A program made the position numbers and the translations under genes. The notes beneath the pieces are model-generated. The model had not been told where the DNA came from. It was given only the letters and a program-made list of their open reading frames with translations, and made no database searches. A DNA stretch of 64,000 nt from Lachnospiraceae bacterium (lineage in GTDB: Bacteria; Bacillota; Clostridia; Lachnospirales; Lachnospiraceae), in contig FUZG01000009.1 of the NCBI GenBank assembly GCA_900168235.1, positions 62,001-126,000 of the forward strand. The letters are read 5' to 3'. Below, piece by piece: positions 55,076 to 62,706 of the stretch; within the stretch, counting starts at the first letter, position 1, and every line of letters begins with the position of its first letter.

Positions 55076-56442
55076 AAGTAAAAACAATTGGAGACCAGGG
55101 ATAAGAAGAAGGAAAAAGCAGACTAAAGAGAAATCAACGTCTTCTAAAAAAGCAGCATAAAGAAGCGTTCACGAGCCACATATAATGTTCGCGGTCAGAT
55201 GGCTTTCTGAAACGAACGAGTATGACAAAAAAGAAAAGCCCTGTTCAGAAGATCCTGTTCCGTGGTTTTTTCACATTTTTGTCAGAAATGTTTCCTCGCT
55301 TGAACTTGGTACACACGTGATTTCCAAGACATCTTCTGTATCTACAGACCACGATACACTGTCTCTTCTAATCAAGGGATTTATAACACCTCAGTGCTCT
55401 AATCTGACTGAACTGCTACAAAAAACTATGCCTGCATATAAGGAGGTATATCGTAATTTTGTGCGGTTTCTTACCAAAAGTGGTAAGGCAGAACTGTATG
55501 AAGATCAGACATGTTGTGAGGGCAGAGCCCTAGCGTGTCTGCTCTTTTTCATTTAATGCGAATAGAATCTGTGTCGAGTATGTCTGTTTATCCTGTTCTA
55601 TTCTGAATAATATTGGGGTGCGACCTTGTTATAGTATTTTATGCAGTAGCGACCTTTCTTTGTAACGAGTTTCTGCCTGTTGCATCTGCTCGATCTATTT
55701 ATCAACATGTATCAGTGGTGGTATTTTGCATATGTTAATAGTGCTTTTAGCGACACTTTTATCCTACGTTAATAGCGCTTTTATCGTCGCTTTTAACAAT
55801 TCCCAGCTCGAGTCGGGCAAAGCCAGTCCCACAGTGGCTTCCAAGCCACCCCCCAGCTCACGACTATTATCTCTTTTCACCGTGTCCATGGCTGTTTCTC
55901 CTCACTTCACATGATTTTTGATTATATTTCTTTCACTTTGTTTTTTATGCTTGCTCTATATTGCATTTTTCATCCACTTGCTTTTCTAGTCAGCAGTATC
56001 CTGTTTGAGTTTCTAATAATATTTGTATTTGTTATATGGATTTTTGTTTTAGCTCCTGGATAGAAGTAGATTTGTTTTGGATCACATTTGTCCTTCGTCC
56101 TTCGCCCGTATTAATCAGTTATGTTATAATCTGTTTGAAGCCACATAAGTTATTCAGCTGTGGTCGAGATTATCGCATATTCTAACGACGCTAAGGTTTT
56201 ACAGTATGGCTTTATGGAAGTTATTAATACACAAGAATCCTAGAGTTTATGTAAGGTGCCTTTCTTTGATTTCCTTTTGGGTGTCAGAGAAAATCATCTT
56301 GCAATGGAGTTGGCTCAGATCTACAAAAGATAATTTTATATTTATAAAGTTGATCAGACTTTGAACAGTTTCCTAAGATGTTTTCGGACGACTGCGATAA
56401 GTATTTAGTAATCATCACAAATCCCTATTTTGTACAAACGCC
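55076..56442. other. Long region with little coding content
   Basis: About 1.37 kb between the recombinase and the PcfJ-like gene. It holds a terminator-like hairpin at 55506-55549 (CAGACA..GGGC/GCCC..TGTCTG plus TCTTTTT), a possible 41-codon minus-strand gene, and a degenerate direct repeat near 55735-55795 (GTTAATAG-GCTTTTA units). An open frame at 55185-55556 has no ribosome binding site and runs through the hairpin. I see nothing else I can support. Confidence 0.5.
55764..55889 (-). CDS. Possible 41-residue peptide
   Basis: An ATG at 55889 preceded by GAGGAG (spacing about 8) opens a 41-codon frame ending in TAG. The peptide is MDTVKRDNSRELGGGLEATV at the N terminus, followed by a hydrophobic-amphipathic part ending ELLKATIKALLT. 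It has no recognised family. The good ribosome binding site and the helix-forming C terminus argue for a real gene; the location in a decayed region argues against. Confidence 0.4.
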   Translation of the reverse strand: MDTVKRDNSRELGGGLEATVGLALPDSSWELLKATIKALLT

Positions 56443-57795
56443 TTAATACAATTCATCTATATTTGCATTAAACTTAAAGTTACCGGTATCTATGCCATGG
56501 CGTTTACAATAAGCTCTTATCCAATCTGCTTCCTCCTCGGTGCAGTCTTTGTTAAATCTGTGATAAGCCTGCATTAATGTTCTGTCCTGGATTTCTATTG
56601 TAATGAAAGGTGTATTCACATCGTTGCTTTTTCGCATGAATAGGATTGTAGTATCGTTATGGATCATGGCGAGAAAATAGCTCAGGAGACAGTTACTCAT
56701 ATAGATTGCTTCTCTGCAAAAGTCATTTGTCGTCTGAGGGTATCTTACAAAGTATTCTTTTCCGCGTTCCTGCCAGTCATAAAGCCGCTTACGATTAGAT
56801 CGTCTTATAGATTTATCATATTCTTCCCTTTTTACAAGAAGGTAATTATTCAATTGAAATAAAACGTTATCATTAACAGCACCTTTATGATTTTTCAGGT
56901 AATCGTAATATATTGGATCTATCATGGAAATTCGTTTTATTATGGGACCTCGTTGTCTTTGCCATTCTCTTTCTAGCGTATCCCTACGTAGGAATACTTC
57001 GAATATAGATGAGCACCAGACACTTGATAAATGTTTTCTGCTGGATAAGAATAATCTTCCTGCTTCTCCTACTGTAAGGTCACCTTTTATAAGTGCTGAA
57101 AGGTATTCACATTGTGCATCATTAAGCTCCTTTTCAAATACTTCCGGAAATTTCATGTTCAGCTCTTTTATGAAAGCTATATTATCAAGATGTCCTATAA
57201 GTGCCGCACCGGATCGGCAATTAACCGCCCGTAATATTTTCATAGACAGGCCATCGTATAAATCAGAAGGTTTGCTTGCAAATAGGTCTAACTCATCCAG
57301 ATCGTCAATGTTTGCGGCTAATTCGTCCAATCCTGCTTTGTAAAGCATTTCTTTTGCAGTGTTCTGTTTTAAGCAATTATAGATATGGTCCAAAGTCCTC
57401 AGTTTACCTGTATAGTTTTTTTTCATATGCCATTCAGGATATTCTGAAGAATATACGTCATAAATCTTATCTAAGATCTCACTAGAGTAGGCAACAAACT
57501 CATCCTTAACACATTTTTGGTGAAAGAAAGATTCTGTTTCAAAATCCCAACTGTAGCCACTATGAAAAGGCAGTCTCACGATTTTCTTTGGCATCCTGTC
57601 GAGGTCATACTCTATACAGAGTGAATCAATATATGGCTGTATCTGAAAAATGTAGAGAAACAGGCTGCTTTGAATACCTGCTCCATCATACCTAACGTTA
57701 CAAGCCATATTATATTCATCAATTTCAGGAGGAATCCAATTCTTTTCAGGTTTGTTGATATCTAATAATTTTAGAGATGAATAAAATAAATTCAT
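56443..57795 (-). CDS. PcfJ-like protein
   Basis: A 450-residue protein whose C-terminal ~110 residues match the PcfJ family of conjugative plasmids and ICEs: FCREAIYMSNCLLSYFLAMIHNDTTILFMRKSN, PFITIEIQDRTLMQAYHRFNKDCTEEEADWIRAYCKRHGI. The first ~340 residues are helical with no motif I can name. Function of PcfJ is unknown, but its usual home is mobile elements. It is the last gene of the minus-strand block. The start has no strong ribosome binding site. Confidence 0.75.
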   Translation of the reverse strand: MNLFYSSLKLLDINKPEKNWIPPEIDEYNMACNVRYDGAGIQSSLFLYIFQIQPYIDSLCIEYDLDRMPKKIVRLPFHSGYSWDFETESFFHQKCVKDEFVAYSSEILDKIYDVYSSEYPEWHMKKNYTGKLRTLDHIYNCLKQNTAKEMLYKAGLDELAANIDDLDELDLFASKPSDLYDGLSMKILRAVNCRSGAALIGHLDNIAFIKELNMKFPEVFEKELNDAQCEYLSALIKGDLTVGEAGRLFLSSRKHLSSVWCSSIFEVFLRRDTLEREWQRQRGPIIKRISMIDPIYYDYLKNHKGAVNDNVLFQLNNYLLVKREEYDKSIRRSNRKRLYDWQERGKEYFVRYPQTTNDFCREAIYMSNCLLSYFLAMIHNDTTILFMRKSNDVNTPFITIEIQDRTLMQAYHRFNKDCTEEEADWIRAYCKRHGIDTGNFKFNANIDELY

Positions 57796-57823
57796 GTGTT
57801 ATGCCTGTACATTTAAATAGAAT

Positions 57824-57867
57824 ATCTATTAGTTTTGATATGCGTATGTAAAATCTCATGAATCTTT
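57824..57867 (-). repeat. Relic copy of the YqiA-like hydrolase gene
   Basis: 44 bp that match 60467-60510, inside the hydrolase gene, at 39 of 44 positions and in the same orientation. It lies in the 106-bp gap after the PolC-like gene. Confidence 0.65.
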
Positions 57868-57901
57868 TAAGTTTCGATTTTCCGTCTCCAATTGGTACAG
57901 C

Positions 57902-59569
57902 TTATTCAGATTTCAATATAATATTTCTTGCATACATTTCCATTACTACTAATAGCTCGTTTAATAAGTCATTAGGTTGGCCGGACCTCCTATCAATACC
58001 TTGTTTCAAGAGGTCGTAATATGCTTTTCTTGCATTTTCGTATCCTTTTTTTATAAATGTTATACCAACCTCGTGGGCATAGAAATTAAGCCATCCGTTG
58101 TAATATATCTCCGGAAAATACAATTTATAATAAAGGAACTTCCATGACAGGAGTAGACGTTGTGAAGAGTCTGTTTTAGTAACCAGATAAAATACTTTAT
58201 GACACGAGTTTATATACCATTCAGGAATGCCTGCTTTTTTCATGTCATTTATCCATTCTTCTTTTAGTCCAAGATAATGTGCTTTGCCTTTTCGTACACA
58301 TTCCATAATTTTGAAAGCCGATTCTCGATTGATGCCCTTATCAAGAAGATATAGCATAATATCTTCCCTGCTTGAGATACAGTCCGAGAATGGTACAATA
58401 TGATCTCTGATTAAAAATTCTGAATTTTCTTCCCATACATTCGTTCCGTTGACCATATTTATCACTTTTAGAATGTCCGAATACCGTTTAGGACGTATTA
58501 GCTCAAGTATCTTTATAGTATCAAAACTTCCAACATCCGGAGTTCCCAATGTTCCGACAGAAACACCTTGAATATGATCCGATGTAATTCCAAGTCCTTC
58601 AGTACTTGAAAAAAGGCTTAATATCTTTTTATCATCCATAGGAATATCCTTAGGATTGACTCCGGTTGTATCAGAAAGAAAATGTAAAAAGGATAAGGAA
58701 GGATCTTGTTTTTGATTGACACATATTTGGGGAGTAGTAGTCTTTGGAGAATGGTATCCTATTATCTTAATTATTTCTTCTATGACTTGCATTTTATCTG
58801 AATAGAACATTTGTCCGATCCGATCAATATTAGCAAAATCGCATAGAATCTTTGGAAAATATTCACGTGCAAAATTCACGTCTATACAAGATCTGAAACT
58901 ATCAAAATTTGAACCCAGAAAAGGTTCAGCAGGAAGATTAAACCCGCATTTAGTCATCGATTTTCCACAGAAAGGACATTTCTTCCCTGGAAGATCAATT
59001 CCTAGATCACCAACGTTGAATCTGTGAATATTGTGAATATCAAACTCTGCTCTTTCACAGTTTCGACATATATAATGTGCCGGAAGAGGATTTGTTTCAG
59101 TAATTCCTAAAAGATATAAGATATATGATGAACCACAAGTTGCTCTGAAAAAGGCATGATACTCGCTTTTTTTACTTATTTTTATAAACTCCAGAAGAAG
59201 CATATAAAAACAAGAAAGATTGTTATTCTTTATAAAATTTAACTCTGATTCAAGACGATTTTCTACGTCTGGGGGAAGTTTTTTACCATATATTTCATGA
59301 ACAGCGTTATAGCAAAGATGAATTAGATTTTTTTCCAGATTGTTATTAAAAGAATCATTTATTTTGTCAGGAATTTTTATAAGTACCTGTAAGCCATTTC
59401 CAGGTATATTATCGTAATTAACCCCATCGGATAAATAAAAGGAAAGAGAGTCTGCAATGAATATGGTAGGAAGCCCGGCGTTTTCTGCTTCTTTAATGTA
59501 TTTTTGCGCTTCCGATACTGTATTAAGGTATTTGATTTGTGGTGGATAAAGTATTGATTGTTTTTTCAT
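57902..59569 (-). CDS. Miniature PolC-like protein, polymerase core with lost catalytic aspartates
   Basis: A 555-residue protein collinear with the palm-fingers part of Gram-positive PolC and lacking the OB, exonuclease and PHP parts. GSSYILYLLGITETNPLPAHY, the zinc module YICRNC...CPFCGK, FLSDTTGVNPKDIPMDD, LFSSTEGLGIT, GTLGTPDVGS, VNGTNVWEEN, SREDIMLYLLDKGI and FKIMECVRKGKA follow PolC in order. The catalytic PDIDLNF strand reads SCIDVNF, and the strand before the DP of LKLDILG...DP reads QICVNQK; both catalytic Asp are Cys, so polymerase activity is unlikely. A GGAGG RBS and an intact 555-codon frame indicate expression. A conserved hairpin lies 45-75 bp upstream. Confidence 0.85.
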   Translation of the reverse strand: MKKQSILYPPQIKYLNTVSEAQKYIKEAENAGLPTIFIADSLSFYLSDGVNYDNIPGNGLQVLIKIPDKINDSFNNNLEKNLIHLCYNAVHEIYGKKLPPDVENRLESELNFIKNNNLSCFYMLLLEFIKISKKSEYHAFFRATCGSSYILYLLGITETNPLPAHYICRNCERAEFDIHNIHRFNVGDLGIDLPGKKCPFCGKSMTKCGFNLPAEPFLGSNFDSFRSCIDVNFAREYFPKILCDFANIDRIGQMFYSDKMQVIEEIIKIIGYHSPKTTTPQICVNQKQDPSLSFLHFLSDTTGVNPKDIPMDDKKILSLFSSTEGLGITSDHIQGVSVGTLGTPDVGSFDTIKILELIRPKRYSDILKVINMVNGTNVWEENSEFLIRDHIVPFSDCISSREDIMLYLLDKGINRESAFKIMECVRKGKAHYLGLKEEWINDMKKAGIPEWYINSCHKVFYLVTKTDSSQRLLLSWKFLYYKLYFPEIYYNGWLNFYAHEVGITFIKKGYENARKAYYDLLKQGIDRRSGQPNDLLNELLVVMEMYARNIILKSE

Positions 59570-59614
59570 CGTTCACCTCCATAGTTGGTTATGGTATGTG
59601 AACAGTTTAAGAAA

Positions 59615-59642
59615 TGCGATGTGCACATTATGGCACATCGCA
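59615..59642 (-). promoter_or_regulatory. GCGATGTGC hairpin between mini-dnaB and mini-polC
   Basis: TGCGATGTGC / GCACATCGCA, perfect 10-bp stem. Related GCGATGYGC hairpins lie at 62643-62681 and at the end of the window, each in a gap between these replisome-like genes. Confidence 0.65.
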
Positions 59643-59686
59643 ATAGTATTTTTGAGATTCATGTCCGGAAATTTAAAAACTTGTTT

Positions 59687-60010
59687 TCACTTTCCTCCAG
59701 AAGAAGAGAAGTCCGGATTTGCAAATTTTGTATACTGGGGAAGCCAGGCAAGCTTGATAGTTCCAATAGAACCGTTTCTCTGCTTAGCGATGATGACCTC
59801 GGCAATGTTCTTTTCGTCTGTATCGGAGTGATAGTAATCATCACGGTAAATGAACATAACTACGTACTGCCTTGCGAAGAAATCATCCGGCACAAGCATT
59901 TCGGAAGCAGCGATGATGGCTTCTTTACCTAGGAACATTGCACCTATGACAGATTGTTCCGCCTCCACAGAGTGGGGCGGAACGCGATTTATCAGTGTTT
60001 CATTGTCCAT
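59687..60010 (-). CDS. DnaB head-tail protein without the helicase motor
   Basis: A 107-residue protein made of the two ends of replicative helicase DnaB. Residues 1-48 (RVPPHSVEAEQSVIGAMFLG...MLVPDDFFARQY) are the start of the N-terminal collar domain. Residues 49-100 (VVMFIYRDDYYHSDTDEKNI, AEVIIAKQRNGSIGTIKLAW, LPQYTKFAN) are the extreme C terminus. Roughly 350 residues, including the RecA-like ATPase, are missing between them with the frame kept. AAAGG precedes the ATG at 60010. Similarity to a Firmicute DnaB is high, so it arose recently from a host-like gene. It could be a decayed gene or a truncated helicase mimic. Confidence 0.85.
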   Translation of the reverse strand: MDNETLINRVPPHSVEAEQSVIGAMFLGKEAIIAASEMLVPDDFFARQYVVMFIYRDDYYHSDTDEKNIAEVIIAKQRNGSIGTIKLAWLPQYTKFANPDFSSSGGK

Positions 60011-60086
60011 AACTATACCTTTCTTTTCAAATGCACAATCATTACTCAGCATATACGTGCGCTTTAAGCGCCGAAGTTACATCTAG

Positions 60087-60668
60087 CTAATTGCAGATAA
60101 TAATATCCACAACTTTACTTGCACCTTTCGGATCAAGTTTATGTGCCATGTCTACATGAAAAATCCTGGACTGATCATTGTAGTATTGTTTGAGATATGC
60201 CTCGTTAGGAGCAATATCATCTTTCAGACCATAGAGAATGAATGTCTCCTGAGGGAGATTTTCAGTCAACATATTTGAAAAGAAGCTCTCTTTCTCGGAT
60301 TCTATGCAGTCTAAAAATGATTCTGTAAGTTCTGGATTATTATCACGATCGGAATACATGATCATCCTAAGATTATCCGGAAGGGCTATATTTACAAGAA
60401 TCTTTTTTATTTCAGGAATCTGCATCACGTAAAAGGCCCCGAGTGATGATGCAACAACACAGTCATATTTATTAGTTTGGATAAGCGTATGTAAAAGCTC
60501 ATGCATCTTTTTTGGCTCAGTTACCGGAAATTGTGGTGCGTCAATTTTTACAGAGATTCCGTGGGATTGAAACTCTCTTCTTATCAGCTCACTGGAATGA
60601 CCATTACCATGTCCAAGATATCCGTGAACATAGCGAATATTTATAAAATCGCTCATTTTTACTTTCAT
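60087..60668 (-). CDS. YqiA/UPF0227-like alpha/beta hydrolase
   Basis: A 193-residue small esterase-like protein. RYVHGYLGHGNGHSS is the oxyanion region, VVASSLGAFYVMQI holds the nucleophile Ser, and FHVDMAHKLDP the catalytic His. The start at 60668 shares one base with the stop of the upstream DnaA-like gene (TAATG), and GGAGG lies inside that gene, so translation is coupled. A 44-bp relic of the same gene lies at 57824. Its role in a replication-like cluster is unclear. Confidence 0.75.
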   Translation of the reverse strand: MKVKMSDFINIRYVHGYLGHGNGHSSELIRREFQSHGISVKIDAPQFPVTEPKKMHELLHTLIQTNKYDCVVASSLGAFYVMQIPEIKKILVNIALPDNLRMIMYSDRDNNPELTESFLDCIESEKESFFSNMLTENLPQETFILYGLKDDIAPNEAYLKQYYNDQSRIFHVDMAHKLDPKGASKVVDIIICN

Positions 60669-61384
60669 TAAAGATCCTCCAGCATTTTTTGAATGTTTTC
60701 TAGATCCGGACATGTCTTTTTAATTTTCATATGCATTTGGATGGTGTTCAAAACACCCAATAACTTACAAACATCTCTTTCACAGCCATCTGCAATACAG
60801 TTTTTAATTTCTTCGCCTAATGGTATGCTCATTTTTTTGATTTGAAAATCCAAAATATCATTGATAAGAGGTTTGTCCGGTCTTCGAATTTCTGCTAAAC
60901 AGCATGTTTCTATTAGAGCCCTAAATTTCCCACAATCTTCAAAAAGCTTTGCAGGGGGTAAATATGAAGTGATTAATACCTTTTTCCCCATCAAAGTCAG
61001 ATCTTCGATAATGTAAAATAATTCTGATTGGGTTGATTGCAGACTTTGTACAAATTCTATGTTGTCACATATGAATACATCTGCATCACGGTACTTCATC
61101 CTCATTTTTTTCATTTCAGAGTTTCCGCTTCTAATGCAATCGATTACTTCATTGGCAAAATTTTCGGCAGTAACATATTCTATTTTGATATTTAGATTTT
61201 TTTCATGGATGGCATTAGCAACCGCATTTACTAAATGTGTTTTCCCAACTCCTGCTTCGCCATAAATAAAGAGAGGGCTATTATCTCCAACTGTGTTTGC
61301 AAACATTTTGGCTGCTTCTACCGTAAAAGAATTAGTTTCTCCAACCACATAATTTGTAAAGGTATAGTTTTCATTAATTTTCAT
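60668..61384 (-). CDS. DnaA-like AAA+ protein, domain III only, altered Walker B
   Basis: A 238-residue protein resembling DnaA domain III. Walker A is LFIYGEAGVGKTHLVNAV; the Walker B strand reads ADVFICDNIEFV where DnaA has LLIDDIQF, so the second Asp is changed to Asn and ATP hydrolysis may be weak. There is no domain I/II and no C-terminal DnaA-box-binding domain IV. A GAGG site precedes the ATG at 61384. It is co-transcribed with the hydrolase. It may bind DnaA or other AAA+ partners (DnaC/Hda/DnaI-like role). Confidence 0.82.
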   Translation of the reverse strand: MKINENYTFTNYVVGETNSFTVEAAKMFANTVGDNSPLFIYGEAGVGKTHLVNAVANAIHEKNLNIKIEYVTAENFANEVIDCIRSGNSEMKKMRMKYRDADVFICDNIEFVQSLQSTQSELFYIIEDLTLMGKKVLITSYLPPAKLFEDCGKFRALIETCCLAEIRRPDKPLINDILDFQIKKMSIPLGEEIKNCIADGCERDVCKLLGVLNTIQMHMKIKKTCPDLENIQKMLEDL

Positions 61385-61428
61385 GTACACCTCGACTGTT
61401 TGTAATGCTTAAACCTAAAAGATATACT

Positions 61429-61782
61429 TCATCTATTCGTATCATGGTAATCTTCATCCAGATAACACTGATAATGCCGGCTTCCATCTATATGAACTCT
61501 CGGAGGTTTTGTTAGATTGAATCTTTTTATAAGCTCCGGCAAATATACCTCATCGATAAATTGGCTCATGTAAATCACCGGTTTTCCTTTGCTTGTTACT
61601 TCGAGTCTGCCACGTGGATAGTAATCAAAAGTTTTCTGACAGCCTTTTGGCTTTACATGATCCCACAGTTCTTTATGGTTATAATTTCTACCTTTTTTTG
61701 ACAGTCCGACTGTATTTTTCTCATCGTATAAGACAACGAGCAGTTCACCCTCTATGAGCCAGAAAACACCTCTGTTTTCCAT
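61429..61782 (-). CDS. Hypothetical protein between the two DnaA-like genes
   Basis: A 117-residue soluble protein, basic in the middle (SKKGRNYNHKELWDHVKPKGCQKTFDYYPRGRLEV) and acidic at the end. I do not recognise the family. The start at 61782 has AGGTGA upstream; the gene begins 15 bp after the first DnaA-like gene, so it is probably in the same transcript. Confidence 0.65.
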   Translation of the reverse strand: MENRGVFWLIEGELLVVLYDEKNTVGLSKKGRNYNHKELWDHVKPKGCQKTFDYYPRGRLEVTSKGKPVIYMSQFIDEVYLPELIKRFNLTKPPRVHIDGSRHYQCYLDEDYHDTNR

Positions 61783-61797
61783 ATAGATCACCTACTT

Positions 61798-62568
61798 TCA
61801 CTCTGTGCAAATCACATCTTTTAAAATGTTTTTTGCCATTTCAAGTGTAACGGTAGGCTTCGAAAGCTCTAAGTACGCGATAATACTGGTTATTGCACCT
61901 TCGACCTCGCTAAGGTTAGTACCTGTATTGAAAGTGATATATTCAACAACTTCATCCCTAAGCATCAATCCATGCTCCGCAGCTTTCATTCGGACCAGAT
62001 TACTCTTCATCGCACTGTCCGGGGCTTTTATCTCTGCAATAAGTCCCATTCCCATTCGTATTTTCATGTGCTCATCAAATTTCATTTTTTTAGGTGGCTT
62101 ATCCGATGAAAAAAAGATCTGGCTTCCGTTTCGTAACAGCGTGTCGATAGCATGTCCAAGCTCAGTAAGAGCGGCCTTTTCGCCGACCAGATATTGAATA
62201 TCATCTATAAGGAGCACATCCGCATATCTGTAGGTTTCGCGAATCATAGCTCTTCCGTAATTATCAATAGTATTTGTCGCAGCAGATATATCGTTTATAA
62301 ATTCCTCGGAAGTCACATACAATACATTCTGCTCAGGATTTCTATCATTAAGCGTACCTTCAACCGCTTTTAACAGATGAGTCTTACCGGTTCCGCTTCC
62401 GCCATAAATAAACAGTGGATTGAACGCTTTGCTATGCTCGCAGGCGACTGCTTTTGCGGCATTATATGCGATAATATTTCCTTCGCATGTAATAAAGTTA
62501 TCAAAGTCATAGACAAGTTTTTTGGATGTAGAATCGTCAATGATTGTTGTATTAATTGATATTTCCAT
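61798..62568 (-). CDS. DnaA-like AAA+ ATPase, domain III only
   Basis: A 256-residue DnaA domain III protein with intact ATPase motifs: Walker A LFIYGGSGTGKTHLLKAV, Walker B ADVLLIDDIQYL, sensor I SSDKPPK, MGLIAEIKAPD and sensor II region NLSEVEGAI. The chromosomal DnaA helix-turn-helix domain IV and the N-terminal domains are absent; at 256 residues it is close in size to Hda or DnaC/DnaI-like loaders. AAGGAG precedes the ATG. First gene of a four-gene run. Confidence 0.88.
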   Translation of the reverse strand: MEISINTTIIDDSTSKKLVYDFDNFITCEGNIIAYNAAKAVACEHSKAFNPLFIYGGSGTGKTHLLKAVEGTLNDRNPEQNVLYVTSEEFINDISAATNTIDNYGRAMIRETYRYADVLLIDDIQYLVGEKAALTELGHAIDTLLRNGSQIFFSSDKPPKKMKFDEHMKIRMGMGLIAEIKAPDSAMKSNLVRMKAAEHGLMLRDEVVEYITFNTGTNLSEVEGAITSIIAYLELSKPTVTLEMAKNILKDVICTE

Positions 62569-62642
62569 GAATTGCTCCTTCTTCCCGTGGACTGCTTTTC
62601 ACACTCAGTAGTGATCGTGTTCTCTTCTGCTTTGATATTAAA

Positions 62643-62681
62643 AAAAGCGATGCGCCTTTTTTAGCACACATCGCTTAATAA
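62643..62681 (-). terminator. GCGATG hairpin with T run after the DnaE-like gene
   Basis: On the minus strand AAGCGATGTGT / GCGCATCGCTT (with two G-U pairs) closes a GCTAAAAAAG loop and is followed by seven T. It lies 26 bp past the DnaE-like stop and 75 bp before the DnaA-like start, so it may terminate the former or attenuate the latter. Confidence 0.7.
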
Positions 62682-62706
62682 TGGTTTCAAAACAGATATT
62701 TGTTTT

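Noticed and set aside
55185-55556. 123-codon open frame downstream of the recombinase
   Set aside because: No ribosome binding site, odd composition, and its 3' end runs through a terminator-like hairpin.
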